DNA of 64,000 bases, from positions 31,045,608 through 31,109,607 of the forward strand of contig NC_088300.1 in the NCBI RefSeq assembly GCF_032854445.1. Direction: 5' to 3'. This document shows, piece after piece, positions 13,801 through 29,000 of the stretch (the first letter of the stretch is position 1; the number at the start of each line of letters is the position of its first letter). The DNA comes from Liolophura sinensis. Taxonomy: Eukaryota; Mollusca; Polyplacophora; Chitonida; Chitonidae. The translations under genes were made by a program, and so were the position numbers. Under the pieces are notes generated by a model. It worked only from the letters and a program-made list of their open reading frames with translations. It was not told where the DNA came from and did not search any database.

Positions 13801-16800
13801 GAAAAAATCCGACCGTTGATGGAAAACATGCATAATATGGAGGGGTAATTAACAGGTATAAAAATACCTCCAAAATGAAATTTTTTCAACAAAAATTCTG
13901 GGGGCATAATTTTCCTTTATTTGGCATAGAAACCTAATCTTATAGTTCCTTTTCATGTATCCTTTAATTGCAGAAACTTACAAAAGCAGTAGTAAAGCTT
14001 ACCCTTTGTTCCGAGCGTGCGCCTGGAGCTGGTGTAGAGCCTTGAGCTGTAGCTGGAGTGACTTTGACAGAAGAGCTGGGCTCAGATGACTTGGGGCCTT
14101 TGGGGACTGAGGGTACAGGGGGAGGGGAAGAGGGGATAGGGCCTGAGCTACCCTTTGAGTCCTCCTTAGGCTTAGACTCATCCGCTTTGGCCTTGGAGTC
14201 AGCCTCAGTGGACTTTGATTCAGCCTCATCAGACTTCGCAGCATCCTTCTGAGCTGGGGCTTCCCCTGCAGAAAACAAAGGGAATAGTGATCAATATATG
14301 ATCAACAGTCATTGATATATGATCAATCATTACAGATTCTGTCATAAAGGTGTGGCTCTCATAAACAATGTTGACATATGTTTAATTATATGCCTTGGGT
14401 AGTATGGATATTTCAAACAATTAGTTGATGATGTAATTATCTCTTACAATGTTACCAAAATGTCTGACATGTAAAACTTAACGGTTTAGTATTAATTTAA
14501 TTGAACTTAATGTATTCATAGTAAATCCGAAATACTGTTTACATACACCTATGTGAATGTTACCTAGAAGACGCCAAGTCTGCTTCAGAAGTAGTTTACC
14601 TGTAAGCTTTAACTTGAACAGTTTCTGCTTTGCCTCAACCCGATCTCCATCTTGTACATAAAGTTCTTCTATAACACCGGATGCAGGGGAGGGCACTGGA
14701 AGAGCCGTCTGAAATAAACAATGTTAGCTTATATATTTGTCATTCTAAATAATGGACTATGAACAACTTTTTTGACATTTGTGTCAATGTGTATGTATAT
14801 ATATGTACGTGCAATTCAGTCAGCCTAGAAAACATTGCGTCAAACAGCGACAGGCCTGAAATGACATATATATTTCCTGGATATTTGCTTTCAGTATAAT
14901 TTATTCAAGAATATTCCACTTATACAATGACTGGCAGCATTATTATCGGGGGAGTGGGGGAGGAGAAGGTCAGAGCCAAGGGGAAACCATCTGCAGGTTG
15001 TTTGCAGATCTTCCCATGTAAGACCGGAGAGAAAGAGAACTCACAATGACTGCATTGGTGAGAGGCTTGAGAGTCATTGCTCCACTCTGGCACGCTAACC
15101 ACTTGGCCATGGAGGCCCCATTTCAGAACAACGATTACATGTAGCTGACATCACTGACTCATTAAAAATTCCTTTGTCACTGACTTGGTAAAAGTTCCAG
15201 TTCCTTGGTATACTTTTATATACCAGTAATCATTATACTGAAAACTAAAACTCCTCTTAATAAAAAAAGAGCTTACATTGTAAACACCAAAGTTTTTAGT
15301 TTCAGTTTTGTTTAAATTTCTTCCTGTGTAGTAGGCGTCGTGAGTTAATGCTTCAGCTAATCGTTTACCTTAAGTCGGTAGCCCCCACACTACCTGTAGC
15401 TGTGCTGGATTTGTTAGAATAATTGACCAGCTGTCCCGGCTCTTGTCTTGTCAGATATACAATATACAGCGTGTGTGTTTACCAAGACTGTGGCGCTCTC
15501 CAGCTACCTGGTCACCCTGTAGATTCTCAGTAACAGGTGGGGACACAGTTTGTTTGCTGGCCCTCTCCCAATCCACAGGTGAAAAGCCAAACAGCCAAAC
15601 ATGATCTAGTTTTCTCTGCTTTGTGCAGTTATAATTCTACAAGACAGCCTCAGGCTGTCAAGCATGTGTCATGTGGATCATTATTATTCAAATCTGCAGC
15701 AATACTTGGCTAAAAACTGACAAGAAGCTTACACACTATATATTCTTTTCTTTTACTGTTTTTTTTTTTTGACTACTTACAGAAACAATTTATCAAAAAC
15801 TAGCATGTTATTATGCACCTCCCGTTTTCCCTTCACACACATGTCTAATGAGAAAATAGGCCTACATTCACATTATCTTAAATTTGTGACATATTTAAAC
15901 TGTATTTCAAATCAGTATGTTAAAAAAGATTATAACAGCCTACTCAGATATCAGACACCTTTAGCTGAATTTGTTTACCTATTCTAATCTGAAGTTACAA
16001 GTTACACGTTGAACTTTTACCTTTTAACTGAAGGTCTCCATTCTATCATACCATTTTGTTTTAATAAGTACTTCCATACTGTCAGATCACCATTCTAACT
16101 GTAGTGGTGAACCTAGTATGTATCCACTTTGCCTCAAAACTAGTGGTCTTTAATTCTAGAAATCCATGACAAGGACACAAGATTTGATGCACCATTTAGT
16201 CACTGCACACTGATACCAGACTGACCTGTACATGCCTACATGTACAATGGAGAAAAATAAATTTCATACTCTCCTTGTTGCCGAAACTTTTTTTCTACGA
16301 TGATATCATCCACCCTTATAAACAAATCCCAATACACCATTCTAAGATCAACAGAAAAAATCGGGTAAAATGAGGCACTTAGCAATGGGAGTAAGTTACA
16401 GTACATGTTTATATTTTGAGTGACGAATCTAAAACATTTGCACCTGTAATTTTGTTAATGAAAATACCCGCTAGCATTTCTACTTTGGCTTTCTTCAGAT
16501 ATTGGCAAACATACGAGATCTTCCGATGCCTGTCCTTCCCTGTTGACGATAACAAGCTGTACGTATATATCTATCACAGATCTTTTATGTTCATCAGCAG
16601 AAACATCTGTGTTTTACCATAAGCTTTGTACACTGAATACAAGTGGATTCTGGCTAACCAGATAATGTATCCTAACACATGTTGACAGATTGTGTGTAGA
16701 GTTAGCACTGGACTGGAGGCAATTTGACAAAAGTACAGCCCTTAAGACACAGGTAAGTACACATATCTGTGTGGTGGCAGAGGGAGAGACTGGCACACCA

Positions 16801-19800
16801 AGGAGGACATCTCGCCCACTTCACATCCCATCTGTTACCAGAGCCTCCACCACAACAGCCAAGTCTTAAGTGCTTTGAGTGGTTTATGGTCGCTGCCTTG
16901 TTACTTGCCCACCACCCCCAGGGTTTGTTTTAGAACAGGCTCTCAAAACAATTAGGATGGGTTTTCCAAGCAAGCTGTGTCTTGGAGATCTTTAAACACA
17001 GTGGTACATGCTGTAAGGATAATACAAGCCATATTGTTGCACGTCAACTGTTCAGGTGACATTTTCTATATGTATACCTTACACATGTATACATTTATTC
17101 CAGGCCAATGCAATTCAGTTATTGCATATTTGTTACGGGCTAAGTTTTTAGCAACAACTGTGTATTAATGAAAAATGTCTGCACAGATACTGTATTTCAC
17201 TTAAAGTTTTGGTAGGTAAAAATGCAATTTCAGAAGCAAATAAAGGCATTAAAATTATACGTTTTCTGATAAGAAATAAATTGAACTTCACCATAAATCT
17301 GAAGTAGCCAAATAAAGTGAATGAATCAATCAGAATCTAACAGAATGTGTCACTTAAAAAGTGCTAAAATTAGGTCAAATACAATACTTAGCGAACTAAA
17401 TAACAATTCACAAGCATTTCATTAAGTAAAACACTGAAAGTGTCAAATACTCTTAGTTCATTTATTTATTTCATTAGTGTTTTATACTGCAAATGTGTAC
17501 ATGTTGCTAACAGCCCAAATAGATAATGAAGAACTGACTTGATGTTTAGCTGCCCAGGGCATTATGTACTTCGCGTGAGATTAAAACTATGCTGCCCTCA
17601 AGATGACAAAAAGAATGTCTATACCATCATCTTTTCCATCAAATAACGTTTCTTTTCATCAATTTATAATTCTGCACAAAATTTTTCAGTCTTCAGAGGT
17701 GTTTTACGCCAAATTTTAGGTCTCAAACTTAACATTTGAAAAAACCTTAAAACTGGAGATTCCAATTCTTCATATACCTGTGGGACAATGAAAGCAAACC
17801 TGATGGATCATTGGTGTCTATCTGACGAAGTTATCCATATCTTAATAATGTTGGGAGAGTATCATTTTTGGGTTTGGCAGCGAAATGAAACGTGAACTGT
17901 CCATCCAGGAAACGATGAATTTATTTCTTTTATTAGTGTTTTATGCCGTGGTCAAGAATATTTCATTTAAAAAATTTACAGCAGTCTGTATTATGATGGG
18001 AGGAAACCAGGCAGAGCTTGGGAGAAACCAATGACCATTTGCACGTTGCTAGCAGAAATTCCCACGTATGGCTGGAGAGGAAGCCAATGAGCTGGATGAC
18101 CTCACACAGACTGCATTGGTGAGAGGCTCCTAGGTCAATGCGCCACCTGGGTCATTGCGCCACGCTGGCACCTAGACCATGGAGGCTCCGATGAAATGAC
18201 GACTGTCAACAGCTTAATGTACGTACATGTAGATGAACAATCTTCATATTTTGATTAGATTTTCATGTAAACTCCAAGCAATTTTATTCAACAACTTAAT
18301 ATCTTCCTGATGGCATGTACATAAACAACAGCAATATGTCTTATCATCATTATTATCGGTTCATGAGCATGTGGCATAGTGGGGCAATGCAGTATATGCT
18401 AGATGCACTTCCTAACACTGACCTTACATAACGCAAGCCTGTCTGCAATTCAAACAAACTACACCCTTATTTTTATATTTTCCAACACATTCTTAATATC
18501 GCATCTTTATAATTAATCATGGCAGACACATAATACATATGATGACACAATCTTATCCAAGGTACCATCAACTTACACAGATTTTGCAGTGTATATATTT
18601 ATTTGATTCATTTGTGTATGAGTGAGTGAGTACTTAGGATTTAATGTTGTACTTAATTTTTCAGCCATATGACAACAAAGGAGTCCTTAGAGTGCATGTA
18701 ATTTGCCTCCTTGTTGCAGGACACATTTCCATTGCTTTTTTATCTAGTGCTGCTTCACTGAGACAACGTATCGAAGGCGAGTAAGTTTGTTCATATGAAA
18801 GAGCAATTTTCAGTTCAATTTATGCACATTTATAATTTGATTTTGGAGACAAAGCTAGATTGCCTGGATTGGCCAATTTCAGGGCTTCATAAAAAGTATA
18901 ATTTTATCAGCCTACACAGAATAATGCCTTCATAATATGCTTGAATAACCACCTTGAAAACATGCAAAAAGGTTGAGAAATTACAGTATATATTTCAACA
19001 CCTTCTCAATTAAAAGCCTATACTTGATCTTATTATGTGATATACACGTATAATGTAATGTTTTGTAAGTAACAGTGACAGGAAATGACACCTGGTAATC
19101 AAAAAGTTACCATTCTATACGTGTACACAGTGTTGACATTGACATACGCTGTACATGGTGTCTCATTATGACACAAGCTGTACATGGTGTCTAATTATGA
19201 CATAAGCTGTACATGGTGTCTCATTATGACACAAGCTGTACATGGTGTCTCATTATGACATAAGCTGTACATGGTGTCTCATTATGACACAAGCTGTACA
19301 TGGTGTCTCATTATGACATAAGCTGTGCATGGTATCTCATTAACATGACTAACCATGCATTCAATTACATGTACATATGCTGTTGCTCCAACTTACTTCT
19401 CTATACAAGGAAGTAAATAAGGAAATGATGTTTGACGGTAACATTCCACAATCTTAATCATATCAATATGATTCAGTAAAACCCTCAAACAAAATTCCCC
19501 TTGCTTTTACACTGCACTTGACTCAAATGTACAACTTATCTAACGATGAATATAAAAGAAAAAAAAAAAAAACATAAATAAATAACATGGGGCGGCAAAT
19601 CAACAAGAGGGTGCACTTCATTTCTACAACACACAATGATACATGTACTTTCTTCAGGTGAACTTAAGCCACGGTTTACTGACATTTATTGACTTATTTC
19701 ATTGCAGTTTCATGCACAATCTCACCGAGTCTATTTTAAACTCAAGTGACCAATCAGATCACACACATCTGTTGCTGTGACATATAGGTAGCTATCCATA

Positions 19801-19963
19801 GAAGTTCAAATTTTTACAACCCAAAAATCAAAATTGAGTTGTTTTTTTTTTGTTCAGGTTGAGTTTATTTATATTTTAAACACCGATTATAAGCTAGTAT
19901 TGTGTTTAATTCCACTTTATCGACCAGTAATTTTGTGAACGCAAAAGTATATATGATATAATG

Positions 19964-20017
<54 letters not shown>

Positions 20018-23000
20018 AGAGAGAGAATGTTTACTTTCATTTCAGATCATGATTTTATTGCTGGTACATACATATACTTTAACAAGTACTAGTATATTAT
20101 CCTGATCCGAGATAGTCATTGTATAATAAAAATAAAACAGTTATAAACCATGGTGATGCACGTTCAGATGTTGGTTATTTTATTAAAGGAGAGAAAGGAA
20201 CTAACAAACATTATATCAAAAGTAAACATGTGCAAAATACAGAGATAAGGCTTATCCTGCTCAGAGGTATATAATGAAACAGTTATACTCAGTTATGTTC
20301 AGTTGTTGGTTGTTATTAGAAGAACTTTGAATATATTTTTGAATGCAATTCTGTTTTTATCCAAAAATTTGTATATTTCTGCCAGGAAAACAAAGAATTA
20401 AGATTTTTTTTACCCCACTTTTCAGTTTTTTTACCGAATTTTATCACTGAATACCGGGTGTAAAATCGACGCGTATGAATCCACGATGTGATTAATCCAT
20501 TCATTTGTCACGAGAAGTTAGCGCTACGTTTCTTCACATAGAACAAAATTTTTATAGAGATACTGAATTTTTAAGTATTTCTTAAGAAATATTATAAAAC
20601 AGAGTATTTTGACAGTTTGGTAAATGTATGTACAAAATGTCAAATTTAGACTATCAATTCAGCACAGGCGTATGGTAACTAAATGTAAACAGCAGCTTTA
20701 TACACCATAGCAACTCCAGAGGGCCTGTATATATTCAGAGTTTTACACTATGGCGACGCCCACTAGCATCACCTTTCTCTTTCCCTACCATAAGTACACA
20801 AATAACACTCTCAAAGTTAGCGTTAGGGTGAGGTCCAAATTTAATTAAATGTGAAAAAAGAAACTACCATATGATAATTATTCCTGAATAAATTCTGAGC
20901 TTTATCTTGAACAACTAGATTTATACCTTTTACTTTGTTTGTTGTTGGATGGTTGGATAGAATTTAAAGCATACTAAACTATTAGGTAAGAAAGGGACAA
21001 GAAAGACACTACCAAGAACAACTTTTCAAGGTCACTCATAAAAAGAGCAATACAAAAATTAGTTTTGACAAATACAAATCATTGGATGATTTTGCTAGAA
21101 TACACATTTACTACAATATAATTTGCATGAAACATTGCCCGTACCAAGTCCCACCACTAGGGTGTCTTTTCCTCCACAAAATTAATCATTTCTGACTAAT
21201 GTGAAACCTTTCCTACACTATCTGATTTAATAGACTCATCCTTCAATATCTTAATGTACAGGAGGAAATGCAACAAACCTTTTCTATACAAGGACAATGT
21301 GGTAGTGTGAAAGCCTTCATGTAAGGCGACATAAAAAGTTTTTTTTTCTCTAAAGGCAAAGGCCTACACATTTGGTGACTGGGACAGAGACAAGCACAGA
21401 CATCATTGTAGCACCTACAATGAGCCCTCCATAGCTACAACTGTATCACTGTGGGCTCAATAAAATGAAAAAAAAGAGAGAGAGAGAGAGAAAAGACCTT
21501 AAATTCCAAGCTTGTCAACCTTTAAACTTCATGATGTAAATTTTTTGTATACTTTACTTTATGCAACATCTCCATGCATGTGGACAGTGGCAAAGATTAA
21601 ATTTTTTCCTCCCAATAACTGCTCTTAAACTCTTTCAAAACCTATAGAACATTCCAATTTAAACTGTAATGGTATATGAGGGAAAAAGTGCTGGAAAAAT
21701 CCACCAAAGGGAGAAGATAAAACACTATATATTTGACAAGGCTTCGCTCAAATCTTCAGAACTTCACACAATCTAATACTGATAGAGCAGAGCATGTGGT
21801 ACACTGTTTAATAAACTCGCCAACAATCACACACTGCTTAGTGTTATTTTAAATTGTCTTGCAGCTGTCGACAGCTTTAACAATACAAATGTAGATGCTG
21901 TGAGATATAAGAGCAGCATTCTGACCCTATATCATGAGGGAAGCAGGGTGCTTTTGAAACAAGATCTACCAGAATCACTGAATCACAACTTGTTCACTTA
22001 AAGAGAAAGCAAATATATCTACTTATTCCCTTCCATTTTTCATGCCTTACTTTTTACATTTTTTTTTATTTTATTTATTTTTCATTTATTTTTTTACTAT
22101 TATTCAATGGCTGATGACTAAAATTTTATTTCGGTAATTTATACAGTACACAGAACCCAAAATTCACAGTACATGTAAGTGTAAAATAACGGAGTTTTAT
22201 TATAAAACTCAGTTATTTCAATTATTCACAAGTCTTTAAGTTTCAAGGTTACATGTACATGTAGGAATTCTTGTTTTCAATGTTTTGCTTTCTTTCCAAA
22301 TTATTTATTCAAATAAAATTTAAAATATATTCAAAATCTCCAAATCCTGATTTCTCCTTAACACTAAAATTAGCTCGTCTACTTGTCCTTTTAGATATAC
22401 ACAGATGTCTAGAAAATCAAGTGATCAGACAGACTTTTAACTTTGTGTAAACATGTACCTTTGCCATTTACAGCATCAAAGGCTAAGAGTAAGTGTGCAG
22501 GTTTGGCTTGCCTAAGGGAGGGCCAGTGTGGCAGACAATACAGTCAGCAAAGCGTTACAATCCCTGACGCTGCGCACAGAAACCCACAAAAATCAGCTCA
22601 CCTTTCCTGATGAGATACAAATCCAGTGTATTTTACCCAAAAGCTATCTAAATACCAAGTGTTATTGATTGTGTTTTCAACGAGCTGTCGCCCTCGGTTT
22701 TCTTACCTTATCAGTTTCAATTTCAGCCACAACTTCATCTTCAGCAACAAAGTCGCCCACAGCTGTGCAGAGAGAAATAAAAAGCCATTCGTGACAAAAG
22801 GAACTGGCAAATCGACAATACACTACGGGGTGTATCAAGATGAGGCCATTTCTACGGCTTCAACAAAGACATATTACTCTGTTACCAATTAGAACTCTGT
22901 CTGTGTTTGTCCCCAGCCAAAAAAAAGTTAAAGATGTAAAATCCGATAGCGGCCCATTGTGCTGTCCCTTCGTTCAGGGAGATGAGAGCACAATAACTGA

Positions 23001-26000
23001 AATCAGAGGGATATCGGCAAATACCTCAGCAATTGTCCCCCCAGATCTGCGATAAACACTCGTGTCTTGTTCAATATCCAAGAAGGGAGATTAAAAGAGA
23101 ATTCAATATTGTCGGCGAGTGAAGGTAAAACAACAGGTGCATGAAGCCGGGGCCCTGGACTCCGCAACAGTTGGGAAAACTCAGGATCAATTTAAGTACA
23201 TTTCGTCCTTCTTTCAAGAGAGTTTGCTATCAAAGAGAGAAGCACGATTCCAGCTCTTCTATCACTTGTGCACACTCTTGAAATAAATCACCCACAGATG
23301 GGCTGTTGTCACAAATTGTGTTCACATCTTTGAAACTAATCATTCACATCAAACAAAAGAATGCATCAAAGGAAAAGAAAATTATACATCCACTTTTTTT
23401 GTTGCCATATTTTCTTCAATTTGTGTTGTTTTTTTTTGTTTTGTTTTTTTTTTTTCTTGTGACCTTATGACTTAATGCAGGTTAACTGTGTTACATTAAC
23501 TACCTATGCAGGTGTATTAAAGATGGCAAGCTGTTACATGCGACACATTTCAGACACAGACTTTCAAATCCATCTCTACTGCTTCTCTCAAACATCACCG
23601 ACTCGCAGAAATCTCCACAATTTCTATTCATAATTCGATCAGTAAGACCAACAGCATCACAACTTACAAGCTAGCTTACAAAAGAAAAAAGCAAAAGAAT
23701 TTCATATATTAAAGCTGTTTAGTTCTTCTGCATCTATATGTGTGTCTCGGAAAATTTCTCACAATTATTTTCCCTTTCAGATTAAATCCATGCAGGAAAA
23801 CTAAAACTGACCTTTCTCCCACCTGACATCCCCTTCAGATACCGATTCGGGAAAAGCTGGTGTCATCACATCCTTGAAATCATCATCTGTAAAAGTTCAC
23901 AGGAATCAGTCTAGCATATATGTTAACAGTTACACTGCTCCTTTTCACACCTCAGCCATCTGAGCAATTTTCCTGATTGGTGTTTAATGCCACACACTGA
24001 AAAATTTTTCACTTATACAACAGAGGTTGGGTTTATGGGTGAAGCTAGAACACCCAGAGTCAACCACTGGCAAAACGGGATGAAGAAGCAGGGAACCGGA
24101 GAAAAAAAATAAAATGATCTTCAGTTAATCAGATCATGACGCTGTAAGAGAGTGTGTACCAAATTACCATAAATAACCATAAACTTCCTCCGTGACAAAC
24201 TTGCTCAATTTTCCTGATTCTGAGAGTTCATCTGATTTTATAAGGGTGTTTTGAGGTTTATTTGAAACATGGGAAGATATTCCACAGGAAAATTGTCAGT
24301 TTCAGCACCAAAAATATTTTGTGACATTTATTTGCCTCAAAAAAATGCATTTTTGTGCGCCAAATTTTATGTCATTTAAGGTAGTCTTGCGTGTACTGCA
24401 TTAATTTTTGAAATATCATGCTCACAACATCAAAGAGGAACACACAGCCAAACTCACACACGGACAGATGGGTATCACCATGCCCCACTTCCAAATGCAA
24501 TGGGGTATAAAAATAATGTGGAGATATGCATAATGTATAGTGTACACGCATAAAGCTTACTCCAAACAAGGTAAAATCCTTTACAAAGCCACATGTAGGT
24601 ACATATAAAAAAATCCTTATCAATACACCCCTCTTTCATGTCCTTGAAACTCTTTGCCTATTTATTTTTTATTTTATTTTTTAAATTGATCATGAAATCT
24701 GGAGGGAAATTGTTATGGTTAAACGCACTGCGTTGAAGATTTTAATTTTCATTGATTTCATTGTTTCATTGTTTTTGATTTAGGCAAGAAATGCCTAAAT
24801 TAAAAACTTCAGTAATGCAATGTAAAACTGTCAAACAAATGCAGCAAATAACAAAAGGATCACAAACTTTATCTGTTTATTTGATTGTTGCCTAATACCA
24901 CACTGAGCTCTGTGGGTGGAGGAAACCAAAGTTCTGGGCATAAACCATTAAACTTTGGGAAGTTAATGGCAAACTTTCCCACATCTGACATACAGATGTG
25001 CACACCAGCCTAGTGGAAGACAAGTGGTCTTCAACAAGCATAAGACTGCTCAAATGGCCACACGAGCGCATCACTGACCACTTACTGTCACCAAGGTCCT
25101 ACAAGCAGAGACAGAAATTGACCTTGTATGTCCTAGCATTTAAAAGGTAAGTGGACTCTAATCACTATACCACAGCCCAATCCCAAGCACATGCTTAAAA
25201 GGCATGTGAAAACCTCACTAAAAAAGTCCAAAAAAAAAGACACACACAAAAAAAAAGACACTTCAAAATATATATAGGAAAAAGCAGTTTTCAAACCAAT
25301 AATTGAAGAATTTCAATAGCTTCGTAAAGTATGGAGCAGTGGATTTATAAGGTCTGTTGTGAGCCATGCAGAGGTTACTGGTGAAAATCACTTGTGTATG
25401 GAATTTTCTTTAATATTAGGAATATCTGCTACATCTCCACGGTGGGAGCAAAGTGACTGACATAAAACTAACAACAGTAAGACATCTCCGTGGGCCCTGT
25501 AGACATCTGGTTATACAGCCTCGCACACGGACAACATTTATACAGCCCTGTTTTGAGTCATAATTTATGCAATGGGGTAACCTTGTTCACAAGCATTCCC
25601 ACGCAAGGCAGCAGATGAGTATACGTAAAGACTCGGCTTCTTGACGACAGACTTATTGATATACTAACTGTACATAAGGGGGCTGTGAGTCAGCTCTGGT
25701 GTAAGATATACATGTAGTCTTTACACAGAATTATCAGCTGATAAAACATATGTCTACAGACTACTCAAAATTCATATAAATCTGAGTGGGTGCAAGTGCA
25801 AAAAGAATAACTTCTGTCTTATGATTTTCACTTTCAAACCCACACACGAAAGTTGAAAACAAGATATTTATTTACTTATTTATTTGATTGGTGTTTTACG
25901 ACGTACTCAAGAATATTTCATTTATATGACGACGGCCAGCATTGTGGTGGGTGGAAACCGGGCATAGCCCAGGGGAAACCCACGACCATCCGCAGGTTGC

Positions 26001-29000
26001 TGACAGACCTTCCCATGTATGGCCGGAGAGGAAGCCAGTGTGAGCTGGACTTAAACTCACAGCGAACGCATTGGCGAAAATGAGATGCAAGAAACGCCAG
26101 AAACACTACTGGTCATTTATGTAGTTTTTCGTCCTCTGTTTTTTTTCTGATGTAATGACAATCACCTGATTTTACCTGACAATCTTTGGTGTTTTTGAAG
26201 AATTTTACATAAAAATGTTATTTAAATACATACTGAATACTATGTTGGGAAAAACTATGTACTAAGCAGTTTCAACATCATTTTCAGCCCAATTTAGCAA
26301 CTTATGTACTTTGTGCAAACTACATCTACATGTATCTCTGGTACAATAAGACTACATGATTATAATGGACACAATGCAATTTATAACAAAAAAATAGATT
26401 CGTCGTCATAAGAAAAATTTTTACTTTCAAGGTAAAACCCCCAAGCATACATGTACATATTTCATAGACTGTGATTATTGGGCTTTCCCACCTTGTGCAA
26501 TTTTGTCACAGTAATTAGACACAAGAGGCAAAAATCCAAGATTTTAAGTGCAAGGTACAACGGTCAATCTTAACTCTAACCTGCAAACTATATGTCATTA
26601 TTTCTTAAATTCCAATATTATCCAAAAAGTTTCAAGATGATGGCTCATAAACTGTGTTGACTTTTACAGTGTAAAGAAATGTACATCATTATTCTCTAAT
26701 ATCCAAGATGGCAACTAAATGAATAACCATGAAATTACAGCATCGTGTACTTACAGAATACAGCCGAGACGTGAAACCAACGAGGATTTGTGGTTCTTGT
26801 GCAGGACTGTGTGACACTACAAGCACCTTGTCGTCTACAAATGAAGAATGGCATCACGGGCATGAATTCATTCAAATTTTCACGTTACAAGGTAAATGTG
26901 GAATGAAACTTATGCACCATGAAATCAGAATTATAATGATTAAAACAGCATAGGTGGGGTTGCAAAGTCAACTAACAAAATGAGTTTATTTATGTAGATG
27001 ATTGTAGTTGATTATCAAAAATTTTTGAATTCTTTTCAATTTGATGGATGGAAGAAATCTCAATGCCCGAGGCTCTGTCAGCAACCTGCAGATGGTTGTG
27101 GGTTTCCCTTGGGCTCTCCCGCCATAATGCTGACCGTCGTATAAGTGAAATATTTTAGAGTATGGCGTAAAACACCAATCAAATAAATAAATAAATAACT
27201 GCCAGAGGGAAATCCCTCATCATTTTTATGTTACTGACAAACTTTCCTGTATGTGTGACTCACACGCCGCACTGGCGGAAGAAAAGTGGTCTATGGTGGA
27301 GGACAAGTAGTTTGTGGTGGAGGACAAGTGGTCGGTGGTGGAGGACAAGTGGTCTGTGGTGGAAAACGCATGACTGTGTACCAAAGCTTTGTCAACTTAT
27401 ACTGGCAAGTCTGAAGGGAGTAAGGGACTCTAGATATTCCAGTTCAGTGTGAGATGGGACATGTAATGAGCAGATATGGGTAAGCATTACCAAGAAATAA
27501 AAACACAAAAAAATCTTACTGTAAGAGGCTTTTTATTCAAATCTGTAACTATACAGACAGATGGACACCTGTAGTTTACTTTGTATTATTAAGAAATTCA
27601 TCTGAGCTTGGCAACATCTTACACTCGAACAAAAGAGAAAAGCTATTGACACACTTACAAGTGAGGCGCTCCCAATCTCTGAATGGCTCTAAATTGACTA
27701 TAAGTGGCATAATTCTCTGCAATGAAGAAGGAAAAAGTGGGGATATTCAGTGTTAATAATAGCACACTTTATACAGATATGTACAGGTGTAAATCAAAAC
27801 TGAGGTAGCCAAAAGCAAGGCACAGGGCTAAATACAGCTTCCAAACAACATCCAAATTGTTATTATGTGGAAATTTGTACATGCATAATAGTAGAGTTAA
27901 TACACACATGTAACCCATGAAAAGCTAAGAACACTCTACCTTGAAACATCTCGTATGAAATACCATAAACAATGTCCACAACAATAGTTTGACTTACTTT
28001 TTAAGAATTTTTTTAACCTGGTAAATATGGCCTATTCTGACCATATTCGAACCACTGAAATATTCTTGAGTATGGCGTAAAACACCAGTCAAATAAATAA
28101 ATGTGTGAATCTGCTCACAATTTCAAAATCAGACTACGCAATTATATGACCATTAAATCTGACCCTAGGTTTCACCCCTTATTGCTATGGACACACACTG
28201 TTATGCTTCATCGGTCATGAATTATGCATTTTCCATACACACTTCTGTTTATAAAAAGGAGCTGATAGTAATACAAACAGAACTGGAAGAAAGATGCAGG
28301 GTTCTTTGACATGTACCTGTATCGTGAGTGCATAACCATGACTGGTTTCCATCTTTTCCATACCACGCAAACAGAACATGTCAATAGCCTAAACACCAGA
28401 TCATTTTTATTAACACGAAGTGTGTGCTTCTCATTCTGAGGTCATGATATTCAACAGGACTAAATAGCTTTTGGGGCTAAGAGATGTTGAGAAGCTCCAA
28501 GCTGCGATAACAAAAGCACAATGGTCCAACAGATGTAGTGTGGGCTAGCCTAACGTTATAGATGCTTATAATGTACAAAGCTGTCAAATGTCATTAGGTC
28601 TTCCTTGGCATAGGCTTGTTAACTCCTTTTCAATCTTTTTTTTTTTTCATGGCTGAAAAAAGATGAATATGTCAAACTATTGTTCCGAATGAATTGTCTT
28701 CCGAAGCAACAGCTTGACAAAGCAGACCGTATGAGAAAACTGCAAAATCCTGGTCAACCATGCTGTTTTCTTTCTTCATATAAAACCTGTATTTATCTTT
28801 CAAAACACAAAAACTGAAAATCTCAGAATGAACATATGGTGTGGACACAAACTAAACAATAACTGCTGCCACATTTCTATATGCAGAGAAATGCACATCT
28901 GCATGTACACTGTACATTGGGCATGTAAGTACACGTATATTCCTTTTGGGTCCCTGGCTAGCCATGAGTGAAAATGGCTTCTGATGTGATCAAATGCAAT

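Larger units (their letters stand above)
11261..14002 (-). other. DLST intron 8
   Basis: 2.7-kb intron holding the family A element and the fold-back repeat listed separately. No exon signal supported. Confidence 0.8.
14709..22706 (-). other. DLST intron 6, the largest (8.0 kb)
   Basis: It holds two SINEs, members of inverted-repeat families A and B, a 29-bp satellite, and TA and GA microsatellites (listed separately). Nothing else coding or structural was supported. Confidence 0.8.
23887..26754 (-). other. DLST intron 4
   Basis: 2.9-kb intron containing SINE-family-2 pieces (about 23968-24110 and 24865-25200) and a clear SINE copy at 25866. No exon signal supported. Confidence 0.8.
26835..27658 (-). 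other. DLST intron 3
   Basis: 0.8-kb intron filled largely by a SINE 3' half and the adjoining SINE-family-2 body with its 21-bp repeats. Confidence 0.75.

Noticed and set aside
14058-14252. 64-codon plus-strand frame rich in acidic residues
   Set aside because: Antisense of the low-complexity DLST linker exon.
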